Shown here: piece by piece, positions 1-7,869 of the stretch
Numbering within the stretch: the stretch's first letter is position 1
Layout of the letters: the number at the start of each line of letters is the position of its first letter
DNA from: Truepera sp.
GTDB taxonomy: Bacteria > Deinococcota > Deinococci > Deinococcales > Trueperaceae
Assembly: GCA_018333775.1 (NCBI GenBank)
Contig: JAGXSO010000077.1
Location: forward strand, 1 to 9,512
Reading direction: 5' to 3'
DNA length: 9,512 nucleotides
Translations under genes and position numbers: made by a program
Notes under the pieces: generated by a model
What the model saw: only the letters and a program-made list of their open reading frames with translations
Databases searched by the model: none
What the model was told of the DNA's origin: nothing

Positions 1-206
1 GTCAGGCGCCGCCCGTGAATGCCGCCCTGAGCGTTGATGTAGTTGAAGTAGGCCTCAATTGCCGTGGTGACTGTCCCCCAAGCTGCGGCCGGGCCGGACT
101 GCGGTCCCCAGTTGCCGAAACGCACCTCGGTATCGGTGACACCGGGCTCGGCGTAGGCCTGCGCGAACAGCACTGCCAAGAAACCTGCTAAGAGTAACCG
201 TTTCAT
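1..206 (-). CDS. Branched-chain amino acid-type ABC transporter, periplasmic substrate-binding protein (N-terminal part only)
   Basis: The first 68 codons of a binding protein that runs off the left edge of the window. It captures a ligand outside the membrane and hands it to the LivH/LivM permeases encoded just upstream. The ATG follows a good Shine-Dalgarno (AGAAGGAG, about 6 nt away). Residues 1-19 form a signal peptide (KR, a hydrophobic run, then AYA before Glu20). The mature start has the Leu/Ile/Val-binding-protein pattern: GVTDTEVRFG, then SGPAAAWG, then AYFNYINAQGGIHGR. That version of the pattern (Peripla_BP_6 type) is common in clusters that also encode an acyl-CoA ligase. It lies 70 bp after livH and is probably cotranscribed with it. 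The ligand cannot be read from the sequence; an amino acid, a short branched acid or an aromatic acid would all fit. Confidence 0.88.
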   Translation of the reverse strand, partial: MKRLLLAGFLAVLFAQAYAEPGVTDTEVRFGNWGPQSGPAAAWGTVTTAIEAYFNYINAQGGIHGRRL

Positions 207-276
207 CGTCCGCTCCTTCTGGCTTAGAGGCGACTCAGCGCCGAGAGCCCATTGGGATAAAAACACCTGCCACCTG

Positions 277-1152
277 TCACACCCGCTTTACCTTGGCCCG
301 GCCCAAGAGCCCGTGCGGCCTCAGCACGAGGACCAACAGAACCACCAAAAACGCAAATGACGCCTTGAATTCGAGCAGCAGGTAGGTTCCGACTAACATC
401 TCCGTCACGCCCAGGAAGTACCCGCCCAACACCGCGCCGGGGAGGCTATTCATACCGCCGAGCACCGCCGCGACGAACCCCTTGGAGAGCGGGTCGAGCA
501 TCATCGCCGGCTGCAACAGGGTGAGCGGCGCAAAGAGCAGCGCCGCTACCGCCGCCAGCACTGACGCTACCGCCCAGGTCGCCAGCATCGCTTGCCGCAC
601 CGGGATGCCCAGAGCCTTGGCGACTTCCTGGTTTTGCGCCACAGCGCGCATAGCTAGGCCGAGCTTGGTAAAGCGCAACAGCGCCCACAGCGCTGTCATC
701 AGCACTACCCCGAACAGCGCGGTGAAGAGCGAGAGCTGGCTAACAGCTGCGCCTGCCAAGCGCAGTGGCCGGTCGGGGATGATGGGTGGCACGGCTTTGT
801 TATCGGTGCCGAAGACGAGGGCGTTCATGCCCCATAGTGCCAATCCTAGCCCTAGCGTCAAGATCAACAACCCCAGGTGGCTCTGGTTCTTAGCAGGCTT
901 AACCAGCAAGGTATAGATAACCATGCCGATGATGAAGGCGGCAGCGAGCGTCAGCACCAAGGTGAGGCCGTACGAGAGGCCCAACGACTGCAACATCACG
1001 AAGGCTAAAAAGGTGGCGAACACGCCGATGTCACCGTGGGCGAAGTTGAGGATATGCGTGGTGCGGTAGAGCAGCACCAGCCCTAACGCTACCATCGCAT
1101 AGATGCTGCCGATCGAGGCACCGCTGATCAGGACCTGGGGGAGAATGTCCAT
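277..1152 (-). CDS. livH: Branched-chain amino acid-type ABC transporter permease LivH
   Basis: A 291-residue, almost wholly hydrophobic inner-membrane protein of normal LivH length. It forms one half of the translocation channel with LivM. The N-terminal signature is present (SGASIGSIYAMVALGLVLLY, then ILNFAHGDIG at about residues 35-44). The cytoplasmic coupling loop that contacts the ATPase is present at about residues 165-190 (GLAMRAVAQNQEVAKALGI). The family's GGMNSLPGAVLGGYFLG segment is near residues 232-248, and the C-terminus ends in a basic tail (RPHGLLGRAKVKRV). The ATG is preceded by AGGAG with 6 nt spacing, and the livM stop lies inside that same TGAGGAG, so the two genes are translationally coupled. 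The matching ATPases LivG/LivF are not in the window and may lie past the left edge. Confidence 0.93.
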   Translation of the reverse strand: MDILPQVLISGASIGSIYAMVALGLVLLYRTTHILNFAHGDIGVFATFLAFVMLQSLGLSYGLTLVLTLAAAFIIGMVIYTLLVKPAKNQSHLGLLILTLGLGLALWGMNALVFGTDNKAVPPIIPDRPLRLAGAAVSQLSLFTALFGVVLMTALWALLRFTKLGLAMRAVAQNQEVAKALGIPVRQAMLATWAVASVLAAVAALLFAPLTLLQPAMMLDPLSKGFVAAVLGGMNSLPGAVLGGYFLGVTEMLVGTYLLLEFKASFAFLVVLLVLVLRPHGLLGRAKVKRV

Positions 1153-1162
1153 AGCTAACTCC

Positions 1163-2143
1163 TCACAGCGGCCACATCTTCCACCAGTGCCGCACCTTGA
1201 GCCAACGCCCGTAGATGCCTAAGGGCTCGAGCATAATCAGCGCTATCACTATGAGGCCCAGGACGAACTGCGACCAGGCCAGCAGGCCCGCCAACCAGAT
1301 CTCGAGCCCGGTGATGAAGGCCGCCCCAATGATCGCGCCGGGGATGAAGCCAAGCCCGCCGACTACCACCATCAGCAGAAACTTGACGCTGAGCAACAGG
1401 TTAAAGCTCGCCGGCGTGATGTAGCCGATCAGCGGGCCAAAGAGCGCGCCCGCCACGCCGGTGAGGGCAGCCGACAGCACGAAGGCGATGGTCTTGGTGT
1501 AGGCGAGGTTGACGCCCGACATCTGCGCGGCCAGATCGGCGTCGCGCACCGCTTTCATAGCCCGCCCGAGGTGTGAGCGCTCCAGATTGAAGCTCATCCA
1601 GATCGCCAGCGCGGCTAGCGCCAGAACCAGATAGTAATAGGAAGTATCGTCCCAGAAGGTGTGGCCCAAAAGGGTCGGGCGGTCAATTAAGAGCCCCATC
1701 GAAGCGCCGACCAGAGGCCAGTTGTTAAGGATCTGCTGGATGGCGAGCCCGAAGCCTAGCGTGGCGATGGCTAGGTAAGGCCCTTCGAGGCGTAGCGCCG
1801 GGATACCGATCAGGAGTCCAAGCAACCCGCACACGACTAGCGCTGCCGCCAACCCCGCGAAAAAGGGCCAGCCGATGCTGGACAAGTAGCCTGCGGTATA
1901 GGCGCCGGCTGCCAAAAAGCCCGCGTGGCCTAGGCTCACTTGGCCGGTAAAGCCGACTAGGATCGCCAGGGAGACGGCAACTAGGCTGTAGATGAAAAAG
2001 AGCGTCAAGTTATAGACCAAGAATCCCGGCAGCGCCAAGGGAGCGAGCACGAGTGCGAGTGCCAAGAGCGCGAGGGCCACCCAAGCCTGCGGACTGCCGA
2101 TCAGCCTGAGGTCCTCTTCGTAATGCTGGCGAAAGAGGCTCAC
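1163..2143 (-). CDS. livM: Branched-chain amino acid-type ABC transporter permease LivM
   Basis: A 326-residue polytopic inner-membrane permease, the partner of LivH. The LivM hallmark GFTGQVSLGHAGFLAAGAY is at about residues 64-82. The ATPase coupling loop (GRAMKAVRDADLAAQMSGVN) is at about residues 192-211, and GGLGFIPGAIIGA lies near residues 262-274. The start is GTG with GAGGT about 5-6 nt upstream. No better start is visible, because the heptamer repeat array lies immediately beyond. The stop is 10 bp before livH. A gap of 96 bp, filled by the inverted heptamer arrays, separates it from the ligase gene upstream. That gap could tune expression between the two, but I see no promoter in it. 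A roughly 20-residue cytoplasmic N-terminus precedes the first membrane segment. Confidence 0.93.
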   Translation of the reverse strand: MSLFRQHYEEDLRLIGSPQAWVALALLALALVLAPLALPGFLVYNLTLFFIYSLVAVSLAILVGFTGQVSLGHAGFLAAGAYTAGYLSSIGWPFFAGLAAALVVCGLLGLLIGIPALRLEGPYLAIATLGFGLAIQQILNNWPLVGASMGLLIDRPTLLGHTFWDDTSYYYLVLALAALAIWMSFNLERSHLGRAMKAVRDADLAAQMSGVNLAYTKTIAFVLSAALTGVAGALFGPLIGYITPASFNLLLSVKFLLMVVVGGLGFIPGAIIGAAFITGLEIWLAGLLAWSQFVLGLIVIALIMLEPLGIYGRWLKVRHWWKMWPL

Positions 2144-2156
2144 GCGCTACCTCGGC

Positions 2157-2198
2157 AGGAGTTAGGAGTTAGGAGCCAGGAGCTAGGAGATAGAAGAT
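2157..2198 (+). repeat. Heptamer tandem repeat array, six units (consensus AGGAGYT), plus-strand arm
   Basis: Six 7-bp units in perfect register: AGGAGTT, AGGAGTT, AGGAGCC, AGGAGCT, AGGAGAT, AGAAGAT. The array lies between the livM start and the ligase stop. It resembles the short tandemly repeated repetitive sequences (heptamer STRRs) known from cyanobacteria and other bacteria. A second array of the same unit lies 28 bp away in the opposite orientation. Confidence 0.85.
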
Positions 2199-2226
2199 GG
2201 CCGTGAAAGGTCGGCACAGGCTCTGC

Positions 2227-2254
2227 TAGCTTCCAGCTCCTAGCTTCTAGCTTC
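2227..2254 (-). repeat. Heptamer tandem repeat array, four units (GRAGCTR), inverted arm overlapping the ligase stop
   Basis: Read on the minus strand this gives four 7-bp units: GAAGCTA, GAAGCTA, GGAGCTG, GAAGCTA. It is the inverted counterpart of the array at 2157-2198. The two arms can pair imperfectly into a long hairpin with a loop of about 28 nt in the ligase-livM mRNA. The last four codons of the ligase (E-A-R-S) and its TAG stop lie inside the repeat, so the C-terminal tail of that protein is repeat-derived. Confidence 0.82.
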
Positions 2255-3976
2255 TTCATAAAGGCTCTCAATCAAAGCGGCATACTTTTGCGCGATACTG
2301 GCCCGCTTGACCTTCAGGGTGGCGGTGACTTCGCCTTCTTCGTGGTAGAGGCGCTTAGGTAAAATGGCAAAACGCTTGATCGCCTCGACGCGCGAGAGCC
2401 TCTTGTTAATGCGCGCCACCTCGCTTTCGATCAGCTTAACGACTTCGGGGTGCTGGGACAGGTCGCGGTAGGTGGTGTAGGGAAGCTGCCGGTCGGTAGC
2501 CCACTTGCCGACCGTCTCTTCGTCTAGGACTAGCAGTGCCACCAGATACTTGCGGCGATCACCGATCACTACGGCATCGTTGATAAAGACCGACGACTTG
2601 AGACTATTCTCGATCTTCTGCGGCGTAATGTTCTTGCCGCCGGCGGTTATGATGATGTCCTTCTTGCGGTCGGTGATGGTCAGATAGCCGCCCTTCAGCT
2701 CGCCGATGTCGCCGGTGTGAAACCACCCGCCCTTGAGCGCCTCGGCGGTAGCCGCTTCGTCCTTGAAGTAGCCCTTGAAGATGCCCGGGCCTCTGACTAA
2801 GATCTCGCCGTCTTCAGCGATTTTAATCTCGACGTCGCGAAAGGCCTGGCCGACCGTGCCTAGCCGCACCTCCTGGCGGTTGATGCTAACTAGCCCACTC
2901 GTCTCGGTGAGGCCGTAGCCTTCGCGAATATCGACCCCGATGGTGCGAAAGTAGGCCAGGATGTCGGGCGAGATGGGCGCCGCGCCGCTGATGGCGAGCC
3001 GCACGCGGTCGAGCCCCAAGCGGACCTTGAGCAAGCGCAAAACCAGTGCCTGCGCCGCTAGGGCGGCCAGTCCGGCCCGGCGCTCGCCGCCGCAGACGCG
3101 CAGCGACCAGCGGTAGGCGTAGCGTTTGATTAAGTGCGCGTCTTGCATGTGCAACTCGACCATGCTGTAGATCTTCTCCCAGATGCGCGGCACGGCAAAA
3201 AAGATGGTCGGGCGGATCTCCTGCATGTTCTGCATGACAGTGTCCAAGTTCTCAGTGAAGCTGATGGTGTGGCCGTAGCGAACGGGGGCCACCACACTGA
3301 TCAGCCGCTCGACGATGTGCGAGAGCGGCAGGTACGAGAGCAGCTCTTCTTGCTGGTCAAAAGTGAAGACCTCACTCAGCGCCTCCGCCGCCCACAGCAA
3401 GTTGGCGTGGGTCAGCATCGCCCCCTTGGGGTTGCCGGTGGTGCCCGAGGTATACATCAGGAGGGCTACATCGTCGGGCGCAATGGCCGCTAGGCGCGCC
3501 TGCAAGGGGTCTGGCTGCCGAGTGTAGCGCTGCTCTCCCTGTTCCAGCACCGCCTGCCAGTCCAGGAGATCGCTTAACCCCTCAGGTTCAATGGCGATCA
3601 CCCAGCGCACGCTCTTGGCCTGGCTGCGGATCTCCAACCACTTCTCATAATGTTCGGCATCTTCGAGGATCAGCCCGGCCGCTGCGGAGTGCTCGAGGTG
3701 ATAAAGGAGTTGCTCGGCGCTGCTGGTAGTGTAGACGCCCACGGTGACGCCACCGGCGCTCTGGATAGCCAGGTCAGCTACCAACCATTCGGGGCGATTT
3801 TCGCTCAAGAGCGCGACCCGCTCACCCCGCTCGAGGCCTAGCTCGAGCAGCTCACGCCCGAGGGCAGCCACCTGCGCGGCATAGTCCGCCCAGGTAATAG
3901 ACTGCCACAAGCCCAGGCGCTTGACCCGGTGCGCCACGCCCGACTCTTCTCGGCGTTGGAACAACAGTGCAGGCAC
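2240..3976 (-). CDS. Long-chain fatty acid--CoA ligase / AMP-dependent acyl-CoA synthetase (AMP-forming)
   Basis: A cytoplasmic or membrane-associated enzyme that activates a carboxylic acid with ATP and CoA through an acyl-adenylate. It has 578 residues as drawn, near the usual 590-650. ANL-superfamily motifs appear in order: P-loop-like YTSGTTGNPKG (175-185), LPLSHIVER (216-224), FFAVPRIWEKIY (259-270), SGAAPIS (330-336), GYGLTETS (353-360), WFHTGDIG (418-425), DRKKDIIITAGGKNITP (436-452), and a C-terminal lysine motif ATLKVKR (552-558). The best match is the FAA1/long-chain type, but substrate length cannot be read. The start is uncertain. GTG 3976 has only a close-set AGGA, while a strong AAGGAGGT lies further upstream with no ATG/GTG/TTG after it in frame; ATC 3995-3997 is the codon 8 nt after that site. 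It is the first gene of the run leading to livM-livH-livK. Confidence 0.92.
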   Translation of the reverse strand: MPALLFQRREESGVAHRVKRLGLWQSITWADYAAQVAALGRELLELGLERGERVALLSENRPEWLVADLAIQSAGGVTVGVYTTSSAEQLLYHLEHSAAAGLILEDAEHYEKWLEIRSQAKSVRWVIAIEPEGLSDLLDWQAVLEQGEQRYTRQPDPLQARLAAIAPDDVALLMYTSGTTGNPKGAMLTHANLLWAAEALSEVFTFDQQEELLSYLPLSHIVERLISVVAPVRYGHTISFTENLDTVMQNMQEIRPTIFFAVPRIWEKIYSMVELHMQDAHLIKRYAYRWSLRVCGGERRAGLAALAAQALVLRLLKVRLGLDRVRLAISGAAPISPDILAYFRTIGVDIREGYGLTETSGLVSINRQEVRLGTVGQAFRDVEIKIAEDGEILVRGPGIFKGYFKDEAATAEALKGGWFHTGDIGELKGGYLTITDRKKDIIITAGGKNITPQKIENSLKSSVFINDAVVIGDRRKYLVALLVLDEETVGKWATDRQLPYTTYRDLSQHPEVVKLIESEVARINKRLSRVEAIKRFAILPKRLYHEEGEVTATLKVKRASIAQKYAALIESLYEEARS

Positions 3977-4005
3977 GTTTCCTGTAGAGCTTATGATAAG
4001 GCCCG

Positions 4006-4013
4006 ACCTCCTT
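4006..4013 (-). promoter_or_regulatory. Strong Shine-Dalgarno (AAGGAGGT) upstream of the acyl-CoA ligase
   Basis: A near-perfect ribosome binding site read on the minus strand, 29 nt before the GTG start and therefore too far to serve it. In the ligase frame the codons at usable distance are ATC (8 nt) and ATA (11 nt), with no stop between them and the GTG. Either a rare start codon is used, which would add seven residues, or the site serves another purpose. Confidence 0.6.
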
Positions 4014-4014
4014 G

Positions 4015-4034
4015 TTAGACCGGTTAAGGTCTAA
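4015..4034. promoter_or_regulatory. 20-bp dyad TTAGACC-N6-GGTCTAA, operator candidate for the ligase-liv operon
   Basis: A perfect inverted repeat with 7-bp arms and a 6-bp centre (GGTTAA), directly upstream of the ligase ribosome binding site. It has no T-run, so it is not a terminator. Size and position fit a dimeric repressor; TetR-type regulators often control acyl-CoA ligase operons. The regulator is not encoded in the window. Confidence 0.5.
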
Positions 4035-4070
4035 GTCATGATGGCATTTCGCTCGAGCGGCAGCGGAGGT

Positions 4071-4090
4071 GTATACTTTGATTAGTATAC
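4071..4090. promoter_or_regulatory. GTATAC-N8-GTATAC paired palindromes; promoter/operator candidate between ligase and tgt
   Basis: Two identical 6-bp palindromes sit 14 bp apart, start to start, in an AT-rich island within GC-rich DNA. Read on the minus strand they supply -10-like hexamers (TATACT at 4084-4089, TATACA at 4070-4075) in the right direction for the ligase. I see no convincing -35, so activator-dependent or repressed transcription is an inference. Confidence 0.4.
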
Positions 4091-4095
4091 AATAG

Positions 4096-5469
<1,374 letters not shown>

Positions 5470-5494
5470 GGGTGCGAGGTGTCCCGATAGCGGG

Positions 5495-7093
5495 TCAGAG
5501 GGAACCTGGGAAGCTGAACGGCACCCCGTAATTGCGCGCGAGATCCTCCAGGAAACGGCGCAGCTCTGCTTCGGTGCCCAGGCCGTGGGAGGCAGCCTGC
5601 AGCGCGTAAAGGAGCCGCACCTCGAAGAACGCCGGCGTTAGCACTTCCGGGGGGATGTCCAGCATGCTCAGCGGGAGCAGGTGACGGCTTCGCCCGCTGG
5701 CAGGTTCCATGATCAGGCTTATGGTTACGTCGCTCCGTTCCTGTATCGCGCCGATCTGCTGCAAGGCGTCGGGGGCCAGTGTGGTCAGGAAGTTTAGCAC
5801 GTCTGCCAACATGCGGCTAAACCAAGCCTGTGCGGTCTCCTCGAAGGCCTGTGCCGCGTTATTGCGGAAAAACCGGTAGGCGAGCGAGCCGTCACCGTTC
5901 GGCTCCACCTGCACGCGGAGCGTTTCGAGCGGCGTTAGCTGCTCGAGGATGAAGCGCGTGCCCGGCGGCAAGGCGTCGATGCCGGTAGGGCTTGAAACGA
6001 TATCAAGCTCAGCCAGGACGGTCGCGCCGGCCATGGTCACACGTATGTGCGTTGCAGCTTCGGGTGACTGGGCGGGGTTTGGCGGTGAGTAAGCGATGTA
6101 GCCGGTAAGCAGGGCAGCGGTGACAGCGAGGATTAGCGCCACACGTCGGCTTGAAAAGCTGCCGGGTCTTTTCGCGACCAATCGCCTGACACGCGTGACG
6201 AGGGTGCCTTTGGCAGCAGCTAGCGCGTGACGAGGGACCAGGCCACCTAACTGCGGCAGCTTCACTAAGGCCTCGAGGTAGGTGTGGAGGTCTTGCCTTA
6301 GCTCTGACACGACCAGGTCGTCGCAGCAGTGCTCGCGTTCGATACGGAGCTGGTTGGATAACCACCAGACGGCCGGGTGGAAGAACAGCAGGGCTTCGGC
6401 GGTATGCTGCAGCAGGTTGATCAGATAGTCGCGCCGTCTGATATGGGCCAGTTCGTGAGCGAGGATCGCTGTGAGCTGGGGCGAGGTGAGGCTGGCGATG
6501 ACGTGGGTTGGTAGCAGGATCGTCGGCTTACGGAGCCCGCACACGAAAGGGACGGAGGCGTGCGCGGACTGCCTAACAATAACCGTTGGTGCGATACCGG
6601 CTTCTCGGGCTAGCGCCCTAAGCGCTTGCGCGACTTCAGGGGGCGCCGCTGTGGTTTTGTGGCGCAGGAACCTGCTTAAGGCCACCCACGCAACGAAAAG
6701 ACGGAGTAGCAAGAGCGTTGCTCCGGCAAGCCACAACCCCCCGAGCAGCTGAAGCGTCCTCGTGACAGGCCATTCTGGCGAAGCCGTGCTGACATTTAAA
6801 GGGTCGCCGGAAGGTAAGGGCGAAAGCGCCAGTGGGGTGTAAAGCCGGGCCAGTTCGGTAGCATTTAATGAGGGCGCGTCAAGGGGCGGCGTGATAGCGA
6901 CGACATGCACGGCGAAAGTAACTGCCGGTGCGAGCAGCGCCAGGGCTAGGGCCGCGCAGTCGGCCGCATACCGCACCTGGGAGGAGTGTCGCCACAGCGC
7001 AGTCAGTAGTGCAGCGAGCAGAAGCGCAATCAACGCCCCTTGCCAGAGGGAGTGGATGAGCACCCAGCCCAGCACTTCAAGCGTTTGCAACAT
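5495..7093 (-). CDS. M56-family membrane zinc metalloprotease (BlaR1/MecR1-like) with a non-penicillin-binding C-terminal domain
   Basis: A 532-residue integral membrane protease of the type that senses a signal and triggers loss of a BlaI-type repressor. Hydrophobic segments lie at about 6-34, 44-68, 115-140 and 316-335. The zinc motif HELAH (213-217) is followed by RRRDYLINLLQ (219-229), FFHPAVWWLS (237-246) and EREHCCDD (252-259), all classic for M56. BlaR1 and MecR1 end in a penicillin-binding sensor with SxxK/KTG motifs, and none is seen here. Residues about 345-532 instead form an extracytoplasmic domain, strand-rich at first (LETLRVQVEPNGDGSLAYRFF) and then helical. I have seen similar tails on other M56 proteins, where the ligand is unknown. 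The gene starts 2 bp after the BlaI-type gene, with GGGAG 5 nt before its ATG, so it is coupled to it. It converges on tgt with 25 bp between the stops. Confidence 0.9.
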   Translation of the reverse strand: MLQTLEVLGWVLIHSLWQGALIALLLAALLTALWRHSSQVRYAADCAALALALLAPAVTFAVHVVAITPPLDAPSLNATELARLYTPLALSPLPSGDPLNVSTASPEWPVTRTLQLLGGLWLAGATLLLLRLFVAWVALSRFLRHKTTAAPPEVAQALRALAREAGIAPTVIVRQSAHASVPFVCGLRKPTILLPTHVIASLTSPQLTAILAHELAHIRRRDYLINLLQHTAEALLFFHPAVWWLSNQLRIEREHCCDDLVVSELRQDLHTYLEALVKLPQLGGLVPRHALAAAKGTLVTRVRRLVAKRPGSFSSRRVALILAVTAALLTGYIAYSPPNPAQSPEAATHIRVTMAGATVLAELDIVSSPTGIDALPPGTRFILEQLTPLETLRVQVEPNGDGSLAYRFFRNNAAQAFEETAQAWFSRMLADVLNFLTTLAPDALQQIGAIQERSDVTISLIMEPASGRSRHLLPLSMLDIPPEVLTPAFFEVRLLYALQAASHGLGTEAELRRFLEDLARNYGVPFSFPGSL

Positions 7094-7095
7094 CC

Positions 7096-7485
7096 CTACT
7101 CCCTGTTGACTTGGTCGAGCAGCGCTCTAAGTTCGGCCCTTTCCTCCTCGCTCAGGCGTTCCGGGCGAACGGCGTTCAAGACGAGGCGGAGCGCTGAGCC
7201 TTGAAAGAGCTTGTCAATCAACTGGTCGGTCAACGCCCTTTCGATGACCTGCTGCGGAACCGCTGCCTGATAGACGTGAGTCTTTTGGGAGTCATTACGG
7301 GCCGCCAGCCCTTTTTCAGTCATGATTTGCAGGACGGTAAGGACGCTGGTATAGGCGATGTCACGGCCCTCGCGGCGGTTGAGTTCGCGGTTGACCGCGC
7401 GGACGGTGGACGGCCCGAGTTCCCAAAGGATCTGCAGGATCGAGAGCTCCCGATCCGTGGGTTGGGGGTGAGTGGGGTTGGACAA
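7096..7485 (-). CDS. BlaI/MecI-family winged-helix transcriptional repressor
   Basis: 129 residues, the normal family length. The N-terminal winged helix is at about residues 8-75 (PTDRELSILQILWELGPSTV, IAYTSVLTVLQIMTEKGL, then the wing with HVYQAAV). A helical dimerisation tail follows (LIDKLFQGSALRLVLNAV, then LSEEERAELRALLDQ). In staphylococcal BlaI, cleavage in the tail releases DNA after the M56 partner is activated; LF at 93-94 lies in the comparable region. The start is TTG, preceded by a perfect AGGAGG at 5 nt. It lies immediately before the M56 protease, the standard order for blaI-blaR1-type pairs. A consensus TATAAT 30 nt upstream of the start probably drives both genes. Likely targets are its own promoter and the divergent region at 7796-7969; that is inference. 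Confidence 0.92.
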   Translation of the reverse strand: MSNPTHPQPTDRELSILQILWELGPSTVRAVNRELNRREGRDIAYTSVLTVLQIMTEKGLAARNDSQKTHVYQAAVPQQVIERALTDQLIDKLFQGSALRLVLNAVRPERLSEEERAELRALLDQVNRE

Positions 7486-7498
7486 CGGTGCCTCCTGA

Positions 7499-7542
7499 GG
7501 TAACCTGCTTCTCGGATTATAGACGGCTCCTGACCCGTTACC
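7499..7542 (-). promoter_or_regulatory. Promoter region of the repressor/protease pair: TATAAT flanked by a GGTAAC...GTTACC inverted pair
   Basis: Read on the minus strand, a perfect TATAAT (7516-7521) would start transcription at about 7509, some 24 nt before the TTG of the repressor. No good -35 is visible. Two 6-bp inverted half-sites, GGTAAC at 7499-7504 and GTTACC at 7537-7542, flank it. The right one overlaps the stop of the preceding small gene. They could be autoregulatory sites, but their 32-bp separation is wide for a single dimer. Confidence 0.45.
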
Positions 7543-7795
7543 GCGGTGGAGCCAGGCGTGGGTGTAGCTGGTCTGCCCTGGGGACCTCGTAGCTGTTTGG
7601 GGGCAGGACAGTCTTAATGAAATAGTGCCGGTCGGCGGAGGGCTCGTAGGTCCGGATCATGAACGTGATGCCGGGTGGTGGCGCGACATAGCGCATGGTG
7701 TACCGTTCGGCGGGGATAGTGAACTCTAAGCCTCTCTGCGGTGCGGTGAGCGGTACCAACAGCAAGAGCGTCGCGACCAGTGCAGTGGCTCCCAT
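7538..7795 (-). CDS. Small exported protein of unknown function, 85 residues, upstream of the BlaI/M56 pair
   Basis: No family is recognised. The ATG has a good ribosome binding site (AAGGAG, 7 nt spacing). Residues 3-18 are strongly hydrophobic (ATALVATLLLLVPLTA), giving a signal peptide or single membrane anchor that lacks the usual basic start. The exported remainder of about 65 residues has no cysteine and is rich in Pro, Tyr and Arg (RYTMRYVAPPPGITFMIRTYEP). Hydrophobic and charged residues alternate in it, which suggests beta strands. It is 52 bp ahead of the repressor gene on the same strand, is the first gene facing the shared regulatory region, and may be cotranscribed with the repressor/protease. 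A role as ligand, inhibitor or reporter of the protease is possible but only guessed from position. Confidence 0.7.
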   Translation of the reverse strand: MGATALVATLLLLVPLTAPQRGLEFTIPAERYTMRYVAPPPGITFMIRTYEPSADRHYFIKTVLPPNSYEVPRADQLHPRLAPPR

Positions 7796-7839
7796 CGGCT
7801 AACTCCTTTCAGCGACTGAGGCGAACGATTAACCTGGAG

Positions 7840-7869
7840 TTGACAGGGTTATGCCTCATGTGCTAACTT
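7840..7869 (+). promoter_or_regulatory. Promoter for the three cysteine-rich/secreted genes (TTGACA, extended -10)
   Basis: A perfect -35 TTGACA (7840-7845) is followed 18 bp later by TAACTT (7864-7869), preceded by TG-n (7861-7862), an extended -10. Transcription would start at about 7876, inside the overlapping palindromes at 7870-7888, leaving a leader of about 95 nt before the GTG at 7970. Confidence 0.5.

Noticed and set aside
482..916. Plus-strand open frame of 144 codons inside livH
   Set aside because: It is antisense to a well-supported permease, low in complexity (Ala/Ser rich), and has no ribosome binding site or recognisable motif.
3134..3493. Plus-strand open frame of 119 codons inside the ligase gene
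   Set aside because: Shadow of the real gene: it is rich in His, Val and Asp from reversed GC-rich codons and has no family features.
5470..5494. Terminator between the convergent tgt and M56 genes
   Set aside because: Only a 4-bp CCCG/CGGG stem and no T-run are present in the 25-bp gap.
7201..7503. Plus-strand open frame of 100 codons opposite the BlaI-type gene
   Set aside because: Antisense shadow of a clear winged-helix repressor that has a perfect ribosome binding site.
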